Assembly: GCA_017465545.1 (NCBI GenBank)
Contig: JAFTVY010000018.1
Coordinates: 1-37,158 of the forward strand
Source: Ruminiclostridium sp.
GTDB lineage: Bacteria; Bacillota; Clostridia; Oscillospirales; Ruminococcaceae
DNA length: 37,158 nucleotides
Direction: 5' to 3'
Shown here piece after piece: positions 24,249 through 31,042 of this stretch (positions are counted from its first letter, which is position 1; each line of letters opens with the position of its first letter). The notes below the pieces were generated by a model. It ran no database searches and had not been told where the DNA came from. It saw nothing but the letters and a program-made list of their open reading frames with translations. The translations under genes were made by a program, and so were the position numbers.

Positions 24249-25769
24249 ATGAATCTGCCCGAAGTAAAAAGAAATATAAGAAGGGTTATAGCGGGACTGT
24301 CCGCTATAGCCCTCGTTCTGCTTGCAGGCTGTGATTTTCAGGTGATAAAGGTAGAGGAAAAGGAAAGCGGAATTTCCGAAACAGATATAACAAGCGGGCT
24401 TATTCCTGCCCCTCTTGAAACTACCGTACCGCCACCGCTTGAAATACCCGATTCCGAGGAATTACCCCTTCATAAAAATACTCCCGAATATGAAGAAGCT
24501 GTAAATAATGCATTCCAGGGAAATTCGCTTACCAAAATAACTCCCAAGGCAAAGACGGAACTTCCCGAAATTGATATATCCTCCTCCTTTGACAATAAGA
24601 CTGAAACGGATATCCCTGACGAAGTAAAAAAGCTGATACTTGATTATCATACCGACAGATATGCATCGCTTGGCGCACTAAAGTTTATTTCTACCTCCCA
24701 GTATTTTGATACTACGGATACAAGAGGAAAATTCTATTCTATCTTCAACGATACCATTATCGAATTTCTGATATACGTAAGAAGTAACCGCACCGCCGAT
24801 CTTTCCTATAACAAGGCGTTCTTCCGTATAACCGTAAACGAAGCGGAGAAATTTTCAGGCGGCTACAGACTCACCTATATGATAAACGAAGGCGTGGATT
24901 TTGCTTGCACGGGTACAACCTCCTATTCCGCTTATATGGAGGCTGAGGTGCTTGTAAAGAAATGTGCAGACGGAAGGTACAGATTTATCCAGTATGCCGA
25001 GGATACCGACGTCAATCTTCTTTTTGAAGAGAAGGTTATGGAGTATTTGGGCTATGACTATGAAAATAACTATCTGAAGGATATGGAGATTCCTTCATAT
25101 CTGAAAAGTAATTCTACAATGCTATCTTTACTTCATAAGCAAAAATATCTGGCGGATAAGAATATAACCCTGCAAAAAAAGATACTGGAGCAGATAAACA
25201 AAAATCCCGACCAGTACAATAACGTTCCCGCTACAAAATATGAATACGATGCAAAAAAGGCGGTAGCCTACTCCTATAAATGGGTTGATAAGACCGGAAT
25301 AATTCGTAATCCCGATTATTCCGACTATTCGATTTACGGTGGAAATTGTCAGAATTACGTTTCCCAGTGCCTTTATGCAGGTGGTATCCCTATGGATCTG
25401 AAGGGCGACTATGAAAAGCAATGGAAATGGTATTCCGATCATTCAAATCATCATGAGACCGCCTGGGGCAGAGTACCCTCCTGGGCAGGCACAGAGGCGT
25501 TTTACGTCTATTGCACCACGAATACAGGCTCAGGACTTTCGGCAAAGGCAACAAGGTATATTTATACCGCCCGTCCCGGTGACGTAATGCAGTACGTGGT
25601 GGATGACTGGGCAAGACACAGCGTTATAGTATCAAAGGTGATCTACGATACGGATGGCAACGTTGTGGAAATACTGGTAAACAGCAACACCACCGACCAT
25701 ATAGATTACCCTCTCACCGCCTACGGCTATACCGATATAAGGCTTATCCGCATAAATGGATATAACTAA
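24249..25769 (+). CDS. Amidase-domain (Amidase_6) lipoprotein
   Basis: 506 aa exported lipoprotein. I prefer the ATG at 24249 over an in-frame ATG at 24237, because GGAG (24239-24242) lies six bases before the former and nothing suitable precedes the latter. A basic N-terminus and hydrophobic segment end in LLAGC, a lipobox (Cys28 from this start). A Pro/Glu/Ser-rich linker and an unassigned domain (about 90-290) follow. The C-terminal Amidase_6 domain shows YGGNCQNYVSQCLYAGG with catalytic Cys367, and DWARHSVIVS with His457. Such domains are cysteine-peptidase-like (NlpC/P60-related) and probably cleave peptidoglycan or peptide amide bonds outside the cell. Domain assignment is solid, substrate uncertain. 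Confidence 0.87.
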   Translation: MNLPEVKRNIRRVIAGLSAIALVLLAGCDFQVIKVEEKESGISETDITSGLIPAPLETTVPPPLEIPDSEELPLHKNTPEYEEAVNNAFQGNSLTKITPKAKTELPEIDISSSFDNKTETDIPDEVKKLILDYHTDRYASLGALKFISTSQYFDTTDTRGKFYSIFNDTIIEFLIYVRSNRTADLSYNKAFFRITVNEAEKFSGGYRLTYMINEGVDFACTGTTSYSAYMEAEVLVKKCADGRYRFIQYAEDTDVNLLFEEKVMEYLGYDYENNYLKDMEIPSYLKSNSTMLSLLHKQKYLADKNITLQKKILEQINKNPDQYNNVPATKYEYDAKKAVAYSYKWVDKTGIIRNPDYSDYSIYGGNCQNYVSQCLYAGGIPMDLKGDYEKQWKWYSDHSNHHETAWGRVPSWAGTEAFYVYCTTNTGSGLSAKATRYIYTARPGDVMQYVVDDWARHSVIVSKVIYDTDGNVVEILVNSNTTDHIDYPLTAYGYTDIRLIRINGYN

Positions 25770-25816
25770 AAATAAAAGACTGTAAGCTTTCTTAGAACTT
25801 ACAGTCTTATTTTTAT
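25768..25816. terminator. Bidirectional terminator between amidase gene and mscS
   Basis: AAGACTGTAAG (25776-25786) pairs with CTTACAGTCTT (25798-25808), an 11-bp stem. ATTTTTATC follows on the plus strand and TTTATTTTTAG on the minus strand, so it can serve both convergent genes. Its plus-side T-run overlaps the mscS stop. Confidence 0.88.
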
Positions 25817-26685
25817 CTCATATGAACGTCAAGCTGTCTGTAGGGAATCTCTATGCCGTTTTCGTCAAAGGAATCCTTGACCTGAGCTATAATATCATAA
25901 TATACGTCCCAGTAATCGTCTCTTGCTACCCATACCTTGCACACGATGTCAAGAGAGCTTTCAGACTGGGAGAAAAGCCTTACGGTATGCTCCTTGTCTT
26001 TAAGTACCTTTTCGTGCTTTGTGATAACCTCACGGATAAGCTCTTCCGCTACTCTGAAATCATTGTCGTAGGAAATCTGGAAGGTTATATCCACACGTCT
26101 TGTCTTCTGCATGGTGTAGTTTGTTATCTTCGAGGAGATGATCTGACCGTTTGGTATGAATACCGTCTTGTTATCGTTGGTCAGAAGCTTTGTATACCAT
26201 ATGCTGATAAGCTCTACAGTACCCTCGGCACCCTCGGTCAGAATGTAGTCTCCCACAGCAAAGGGCTTTGTTATAAGGATCGTAAAGCCACCTGCAATAT
26301 TGGATAAGCTGTCCTTCAGTGCAAGACCTATAGTTACACCCGCCGTACCGATAACCGCAATTATCGATGACATCGGTATTCCAAGTACCGCCAGCACTAT
26401 TGTAGCCACTATAATGTAAAGAATTATTTTCGTAAGAGAATAGGAAAAGCGGGATACGGTTTTATCAACGTAGCTTTTCTCCATTCCTTTTCTCATAATC
26501 CGCAGTATCAGTCTTGATAACAGAATACCTGCTATCAGCAGAATAATCGCCATTATAATTGACGGAATAGCGGCAACGAAATTATTCCATACGGTGCCTA
26601 TAAAATCCTTGACGTTTACATTCGTACTCTCTCCCACCACAGGAAGAGATTCGGATGCCGCCTTTAAAATTATACTTTCCTTCAT
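25813..26685 (-). CDS. mscS: Small-conductance mechanosensitive channel, MscS family
   Basis: 290 aa inner-membrane channel that opens on membrane tension to release solutes in hypo-osmotic shock. Three transmembrane helices lie at about 38-62, 82-102 and 105-128. The third is the Gly/Ala-rich pore helix containing AVIGTAGVTIGLALKDSLSNIAGG. The beta domain follows (PFAVGDYILTEGAEGTVELI) with a C-terminal mixed domain. This is the usual size for E. coli-type MscS. It lies 31 bp downstream of cdaR on the same strand with no terminator between them, so it is likely part of the cdaA-cdaR operon. Release of K+ and osmolytes would fit c-di-AMP control, which is inference. Confidence 0.92.
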   Translation of the reverse strand: MKESIILKAASESLPVVGESTNVNVKDFIGTVWNNFVAAIPSIIMAIILLIAGILLSRLILRIMRKGMEKSYVDKTVSRFSYSLTKIILYIIVATIVLAVLGIPMSSIIAVIGTAGVTIGLALKDSLSNIAGGFTILITKPFAVGDYILTEGAEGTVELISIWYTKLLTNDNKTVFIPNGQIISSKITNYTMQKTRRVDITFQISYDNDFRVAEELIREVITKHEKVLKDKEHTVRLFSQSESSLDIVCKVWVARDDYWDVYYDIIAQVKDSFDENGIEIPYRQLDVHMR

Positions 26686-26716
26686 TGTTGCTTCCTTTTG
26701 TTCTTTCTATATGCTA

Positions 26717-28012
26717 TCAGTCGGTTTCCTCTTTTGCCGTAGCCTCCAGGGTCACCTTGTATTCTCCCGTTACCCAGCACTTTACGTTAGAGCCACGAAG
26801 GGTAAATTCGGGAGTGACGTCCTTCAGACCTTCTGTAAGCGTAGTACCCATAAGATCGATGGTAGCGTAAATATCCTTTGAGGCAAGCTCAGAAATCTTT
26901 TCTTCGGGACCTGTTACGTTTACCGTTATCTCATTTGTCAGAATTTCAATATCATATCCTTCGGGAGCGTTTGCAATTCTGATATTCTCCTTCTGTACCG
27001 TGAAGTTGAGGAAGGTGTATTCATCCGCATTTTCGAAGGTTATCATTGCGAAATTGTTTCCGCTGACGTTCTTGTAACCGTCAGGCAGGGTTATCGGCAG
27101 AGAAACCTTCTGCAGATACTTTGTTGTAAGCTGGCTTAAATCAATTATTCCTACCTCGAACTTTTCCTGTGCGTCAAGAGAATCGTCAGGTGATGAAATT
27201 GTAAGAGTTTCAGGATAGATGCTGTATTTAAGACTGCTTAAATCAAAGTTTGCAGGTACGTTTGTAAACTGTACCGTAAGAGGTAAGGTCTTCTGCTTGA
27301 ATAAGGTCACGTCCACCGTGAAATTGTTGTTGTCAGCCTTTATATCAGGGTTATTTATCTCTTTGTCATTGTCACCAAGCAGTACGACTTTACCCTTTGA
27401 GCTTACCGACTGGTTGGTTTCTCCCGATAATTCGGAGCGTATTTCTACCTTGCGGACAGCCTCTATATTTGCGGCGTCACCCGTAAGAGTGATAGTCGCA
27501 GGATTTACGGAAATGCTGTCTATCTTCATATTTTCCGCCGCCGTAACCTTATCAGCGGTAACTATCATACTGCCGTCCGTTATGCTGAAGGTTTTGGAGA
27601 TAATCTTCTCTACCTTTATCTTTACCGTAGCCCCATCGCTTATGACCTTGCAGTTCACGTTGCTTTTAGGGGTGATTATTACCCCTACGTTATATTCGCC
27701 AACGCCCGTAACTCCCGATAAATCAAGAGTAGCAACAAAATCCTCTGCGCTGAGATTACCTATATCGTATCTTTTACCGCTGATTCTCGCTGAAACAACA
27801 CCCTCATAGCCTTCCGCTATGCTGAGATCGTTCTCGGTCATATATTCGGTAGGTGTGGCGGTTACCCTTATATCGCTTACGTGAGAAGAAATATCGGGGA
27901 ATATCTGCATCGATATTGCAAACCAGGCAACAATAGCCACCAGCAATGCAATTATGATGTTTTTAAGCTCCTTGATAAAGGTGTTGAGAGTTTTCTTTAA
28001 GAATTTACCCAT
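26717..28012 (-). CDS. cdaR: CdaR, YbbR-domain regulator of diadenylate cyclase
   Basis: 431 aa. A single N-terminal transmembrane helix (about 19-35, IIALLVAIVAWFAI) anchors an extracellular portion made of successive YbbR repeats (about 45-425). SISMQIFPDIS and DIRVTATPTEY mark the first repeat, and segments such as LPLTVQFTNVPANFDLS and NIRIANAPEGYDIE mark later ones. CdaR interacts with the membrane-bound cyclase CdaA and modulates c-di-AMP synthesis. The ATG overlaps the cdaA stop by 1 bp, the standard cdaA-cdaR arrangement in Firmicutes. A glmM gene, often third in such operons, is absent here and mscS follows instead. Confidence 0.93.
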   Translation of the reverse strand: MGKFLKKTLNTFIKELKNIIIALLVAIVAWFAISMQIFPDISSHVSDIRVTATPTEYMTENDLSIAEGYEGVVSARISGKRYDIGNLSAEDFVATLDLSGVTGVGEYNVGVIITPKSNVNCKVISDGATVKIKVEKIISKTFSITDGSMIVTADKVTAAENMKIDSISVNPATITLTGDAANIEAVRKVEIRSELSGETNQSVSSKGKVVLLGDNDKEINNPDIKADNNNFTVDVTLFKQKTLPLTVQFTNVPANFDLSSLKYSIYPETLTISSPDDSLDAQEKFEVGIIDLSQLTTKYLQKVSLPITLPDGYKNVSGNNFAMITFENADEYTFLNFTVQKENIRIANAPEGYDIEILTNEITVNVTGPEEKISELASKDIYATIDLMGTTLTEGLKDVTPEFTLRGSNVKCWVTGEYKVTLEATAKEETD

Positions 28013-28902
28013 TACTGTGTCGCCCCCTTATCATTTTCCGCAGGAGCGGTCTGCTTTGATTTCTTGCTTCTGCGTTTCTTTCCTTCGGGCTTTTCAGGAA
28101 TAAGCCTTTCAGTAAGAAGCTTGCGCAGAGTATCCTTTGTATAAAAACGTGTAAGACTTCCGTTTTCCGCAACTGATATCGTTCCCGTCTCTTCAGAAAC
28201 GATAATTACCACCGAGTCGGAGACCTCACTCATACCGATAGCCGCTCTGTGGCGGGAACCGAGAGCCTTGGATATAAGCTCCTCCTTCTGAGGCTTCGGC
28301 AGAAAACAGCCTGCCGCATATAGCTTGCTGTTACGGATTATCACCGCACCGTCGTGCAGGGGAGTGTTGGGGAAGAATATATTTCCTATCATTTCCGTAC
28401 TGGGAACAGCGTCTAAGATAGTACCCGTATCGATCTGTTCGCCAAGCTTTGTATCTCTTTCAAAAACGATAAGCGCACCCGTTGCCGTCTGGGAAAGCTG
28501 TTCACAGCCTGAGCATACAGCTTCAATACAGTTTATAACGTCCGCATTGGTGGAATCGTTCTTTGCGTCAAAGCCCACAATACCCTTTACCTTCGCTCTG
28601 CCCACACGCTCTAAGATACGGCGTAATTCAGGCTGGAACACGATAAGGATAGCAACGATACCAACGTTTATAAAGGTCTCCATAATAACGCCCATAGCCT
28701 TGAGCTGGAGCTGAGTCGCCACAAAGAACAGCAGAACGATAACAACGATACCCTTTACAAGCTGTACCGCTCTCGTTTCCTTGACAATCTTTATGCCCTT
28801 ATATATAAGCCACGCCAGTAAAAGAATATCTATATAGTCAATTATTCCCATAGTGCGCCATACACTTATGAGATTTTCCCATATATCCTTTAAATACTGC
28901 AC
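28012..28902 (-). CDS. cdaA: Diadenylate cyclase CdaA
   Basis: 296 aa from the preferred GTG start at 28902. The enzyme condenses two ATP to cyclic di-AMP. Three N-terminal transmembrane helices (about 19-37, 48-65, 70-87) precede the DisA_N cyclase domain. That domain shows the active-site LHDGA (DGA at 184-186) and SRHRAAIG (RHR at 217-219), both intact. A basic tail rich in Lys/Arg/Ser closes the protein. An in-frame ATG at 28929 lies only about 4 nt after the predicted transcription start and has no ribosome binding site. The GTG has AAGGAGGG seven bases upstream and is therefore chosen. It is the first gene of cdaA-cdaR-mscS. Confidence 0.94.
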   Translation of the reverse strand: MQYLKDIWENLISVWRTMGIIDYIDILLLAWLIYKGIKIVKETRAVQLVKGIVVIVLLFFVATQLQLKAMGVIMETFINVGIVAILIVFQPELRRILERVGRAKVKGIVGFDAKNDSTNADVINCIEAVCSGCEQLSQTATGALIVFERDTKLGEQIDTGTILDAVPSTEMIGNIFFPNTPLHDGAVIIRNSKLYAAGCFLPKPQKEELISKALGSRHRAAIGMSEVSDSVVIIVSEETGTISVAENGSLTRFYTKDTLRKLLTERLIPEKPEGKKRRSKKSKQTAPAENDKGATQ

Positions 28903-28939
28903 TTTGTGTCCCTCCTTCGTTAAATTCATAACTAATTAT

Positions 28940-28968
28940 ATTGTACCATTTAAACGATTTAATTTCAA
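28940..28968 (-). promoter_or_regulatory. Promoter of cdaA-cdaR-mscS
   Basis: On the minus strand TTGAAA (28968-28963), a 17-bp spacer and TACAAT (28945-28940). The predicted start near 28933 supports the GTG start of cdaA at 28902. Confidence 0.8.
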
Positions 28969-29069
28969 TAGATAAAGTGCAAAAAATTGTGTTTTTTTAT
29001 GGAAATTTAGATGAACGTATTATGTTGATAATTTTATCTGGAAACTATGTAAAAAACAATGGAAATTAC

Positions 29070-29098
29070 TTGACAAACGGCAGGTACTGTATTAGAAT
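29070..29098 (+). promoter_or_regulatory. Promoter of the pseudogene-lipoprotein unit
   Basis: TTGACA (29070-29075), a 17-bp spacer and TAGAAT (29093-29098). The predicted start is near 29105, about 46 nt before the damaged start codon at 29151. Confidence 0.78.
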
Positions 29099-29150
29099 AA
29101 AATTACAGAAATTTTCTGTAAACAAATGTAATAAAACTGGAGATCAGAAA

Positions 29151-29401
29151 ACGACAAGAAAAATTTTAAAGAGGTTAGTATTATGCGTTACAGCCGTTGC
29201 TATTGCTATGGGAATATCTGTTCCGGCGACCGCTACCTCAGGCATTTGTACACCGTCAGAAAGTTTTGATGTTGATGAAGCGTACACGTGGATTTATAGC
29301 TATTTTTCTTATCCCAATCTGAATGATAGGGCAGACGTTATAATGTTGCCGCTGCGGAAATTCTGGAATGTGTGGAGGACAATTATATAATTTATGCGTA
29401 A
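29151..29401 (+). pseudogene. Decayed small exported protein (lost ATG and frameshift)
   Basis: An open frame encodes a clear signal peptide (TRKILKRLVLCVTAVAIAMG, then ISVPATATSG) followed by a short unknown region (SESFDVDEAYTWIYSYF). No ATG, GTG or TTG lies between the predicted transcription start near 29105 and the signal peptide. ACG at 29151 sits eight bases after GGAG (29139-29142), exactly where a start belongs, so a change from ATG is likely. The same frame ends at 29390 in an odd Trp-rich tail. A one-base shift near 29338-29342 instead gives NVAAAEILECVEDNYIIYA, ending at 29401 and overlapping the next gene's ATG by 8 bp. Two lesions support a pseudogene. Initiation at ACG and a genuine frame at 29390 remain possible. 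Function unknown. Confidence 0.55.
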
Positions 29402-30044
29402 AAATATATTTATAATCTTTATAATAACCCTTTTGGTATTTACCTGCGGTTGTTCTTCCAGAGAATGGAGTAAAGGAAGCGATCTTAAAGAAAACCCGGA
29501 TTATGCAGAACAGTTTTCAAAGGTGCCGCAACGTCTGAATGAGCTTCTCCCTGCGGACGCTTACACCGATGATATGATTCGGGAATTATCCGAAAGCAGT
29601 GACTTCAATGACAAAAAACAGTATGACAGACTTATAAAGAATTTTGAATTATATGGCAGATATGACGGACTTGCAATGGTAGTATGGGCAGATGCGAGGT
29701 GTTTTTCCGTTTCGGATAATGAATCTTTATGTTTTATAAATTACGGCGTTAATCAAGCCGGACTACCAAATTGCTTTGAGATATATGATTTGAAAACCTC
29801 AAGGTTGATAAAATCATCTCAAGAAGCATATATATTCGATGGTATATCAGACGGAATCAATGTATATATACTTTGTTCGGACGGCAAACTGATCTGTATT
29901 GATAAGGAAAAAAATATAAAAGAAGAAATCAAGGTATTTGATCCCTCTGAAGATGATTACATTGCGTTATCTCTGTCCGGCAATTCATCTACTCTTTCTG
30001 TTGTTGATGCTTCTCAGAATGTAATCTGGTCGAAAAAAATATAA
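29394..30044 (+). CDS. Putative lipoprotein of unknown function
   Basis: 216 aa. The basic, hydrophobic N-terminus (about 1-20) ends TCGCSS, a lipoprotein-like cleavage site at Cys18 or Cys20 with a slightly unusual lipobox. The mature region is acidic and contains beta-strand-rich segments (YDGLAMVVWADARCFSV, FEIYDLKTSRLI, YIFDGISDGINVYILC, GKLICIDKEKN) reminiscent of a beta-propeller-like repeat. I do not recognise the family. GGAGG at 29373-29377 lies 16 bases before the ATG, a long spacing, so coupling to the upstream (now damaged) frame was probably important. Expression may be reduced if that frame is not translated. Confidence 0.65.
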   Translation: MRKNIFIIFIITLLVFTCGCSSREWSKGSDLKENPDYAEQFSKVPQRLNELLPADAYTDDMIRELSESSDFNDKKQYDRLIKNFELYGRYDGLAMVVWADARCFSVSDNESLCFINYGVNQAGLPNCFEIYDLKTSRLIKSSQEAYIFDGISDGINVYILCSDGKLICIDKEKNIKEEIKVFDPSEDDYIALSLSGNSSTLSVVDASQNVIWSKKI

Positions 30045-30091
30045 AACACCAATGGATATAAAATAGAATATAAGCTTCTTTTAACAAATTG

Positions 30092-30130
30092 TACCCTGAT
30101 TACCTTTTACAGTAATCAGGGTATTGCTTA
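30092..30130. terminator. Bidirectional terminator between lipoprotein and flavoprotein genes
   Basis: TACCCTGATTAC (30092-30103) and GTAATCAGGGTA (30112-30123) form a perfect 12-bp stem with an 8-base loop. TTGCTTATC follows on the plus strand and AATTTGTTAAAAG on the minus strand. Confidence 0.82.
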
Positions 30131-30745
30131 TCTTATAAATCCCATCTTTATCTTATCTTCAAGCACAGGCTTCTCGACACCCTCAGCCGCTTCCTTCATT
30201 TTCAGGATATACGCCATATTGCTTCCGATATTTCTTGCTATCTGCATACCCTCTTCGTCCTTAGCCGCTTCACCGGGTGCACCACCGTGAATAACGCTCC
30301 AGTATCTTGTGGGAGTGATTATCATTTCAGAGAAGAGGAAGTATCTGTTTATCTCCTCTAAAGCCGCTACGCCGCCGCTTCTTCTGAGAGCTACGAGAGA
30401 TGCCGCTGCCTTAAAGCGCATAGATGCGGAGGAGGTAAAGAAAAGTCTGTCTAAAAAGCTTTTTACAGTACCGTTGATGCCTGCATAATAAACGGGTGCG
30501 CCCACAATAAGACCATCCGCCGCTTTTACCTTTTCGGCTATTTCATTCAGTCCGTCGTTAAATACACATTTTCCACCGTTCTTACCGCAGTAGCCGCAAG
30601 CCTTACAGCCGGTAAGATTCATATTTCCGATCTGTATTATCTCCGTTTCAATTCCGTTTTTATTAAGCTCCTCGCATACCGTGGCAAGGGAAGTGTAGGT
30701 GTTGCCCTTTGCTCTGGGGCTTCCGTTGATTGCTATTACCTTCAT
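30128..30745 (-). CDS. Flavodoxin-fold FMN reductase with an Fe-S-type cysteine motif
   Basis: 205 aa soluble protein of the NADPH-dependent FMN reductase / iron-sulfur flavoprotein group. The N-terminal VIAINGSPRAKGNT is the FMN phosphate-binding loop of flavodoxin-like proteins, and GAPVYYAGINGTVKSFLDR is the second flavin contact. Between them four cysteines, C47, C50, C53 and C60 (CX2CX2CX6C), fit the compact motif that binds a [4Fe-4S] cluster in Isf proteins. It probably transfers electrons between ferredoxin or NAD(P)H and an unknown acceptor, useful in anaerobes under oxidative stress. It is a single gene with its own promoter and terminator. Confidence 0.85.
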   Translation of the reverse strand: MKVIAINGSPRAKGNTYTSLATVCEELNKNGIETEIIQIGNMNLTGCKACGYCGKNGGKCVFNDGLNEIAEKVKAADGLIVGAPVYYAGINGTVKSFLDRLFFTSSASMRFKAAASLVALRRSGGVAALEEINRYFLFSEMIITPTRYWSVIHGGAPGEAAKDEEGMQIARNIGSNMAYILKMKEAAEGVEKPVLEDKIKMGFIR

Positions 30746-30787
30746 AATACCTGTCCTTTCGTTTGTCGGTTAAAAATCGTTATTATA

Positions 30788-30816
30788 ATTATACTATAGT
30801 CCCTCTTTTTTATCAA
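30788..30816 (-). promoter_or_regulatory. Promoter of the flavoprotein gene
   Basis: On the minus strand TTGATA (30816-30811), a 17-bp spacer and TATAAT (30793-30788). The ribosome binding site GAAAGGA lies shortly before the ATG. Confidence 0.82.
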
Positions 30817-30875
30817 TAAACGTTTCGTCAATTTCGTAATTTAGCACAAAAAAGTAGATTCTAATTTGGCTTTTA

Positions 30876-30957
30876 TGATATAATAAGAGAAATTTTGTGA
30901 AAATTTAACATAAATACGATTTACTCTATTGAATCGCTATTTATAATATGGTACAAT
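30876..30957 (+). promoter_or_regulatory. Tandem promoter-like boxes upstream of the 572-aa protein gene
   Basis: The best pair is TTGAAT (30929-30934), a 17-bp spacer and TACAAT (30952-30957). A second overlapping pair is TTTACT (30920-30925), a 16-bp spacer and TATAAT (30942-30947). An extended -10, TGATATAAT, lies at 30876-30884. Predicted leaders are about 75-150 nt. Confidence 0.6.
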
Positions 30958-31042
30958 ATTGTTCGAGGATTTTTATTATTCTCAAAGGGCAGGAAATAGA
31001 CCTGACCTTAAGCAACTGAATATATGAAAGGACAGATGCAAA

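Noticed and set aside
28941-29150. ATG at 28941 as start of the 149-aa frame upstream of the lipoprotein
   Set aside because: It precedes the promoter at 29070-29098, overlaps the divergent cdaA promoter and puts about 70 odd residues before an internal signal peptide.
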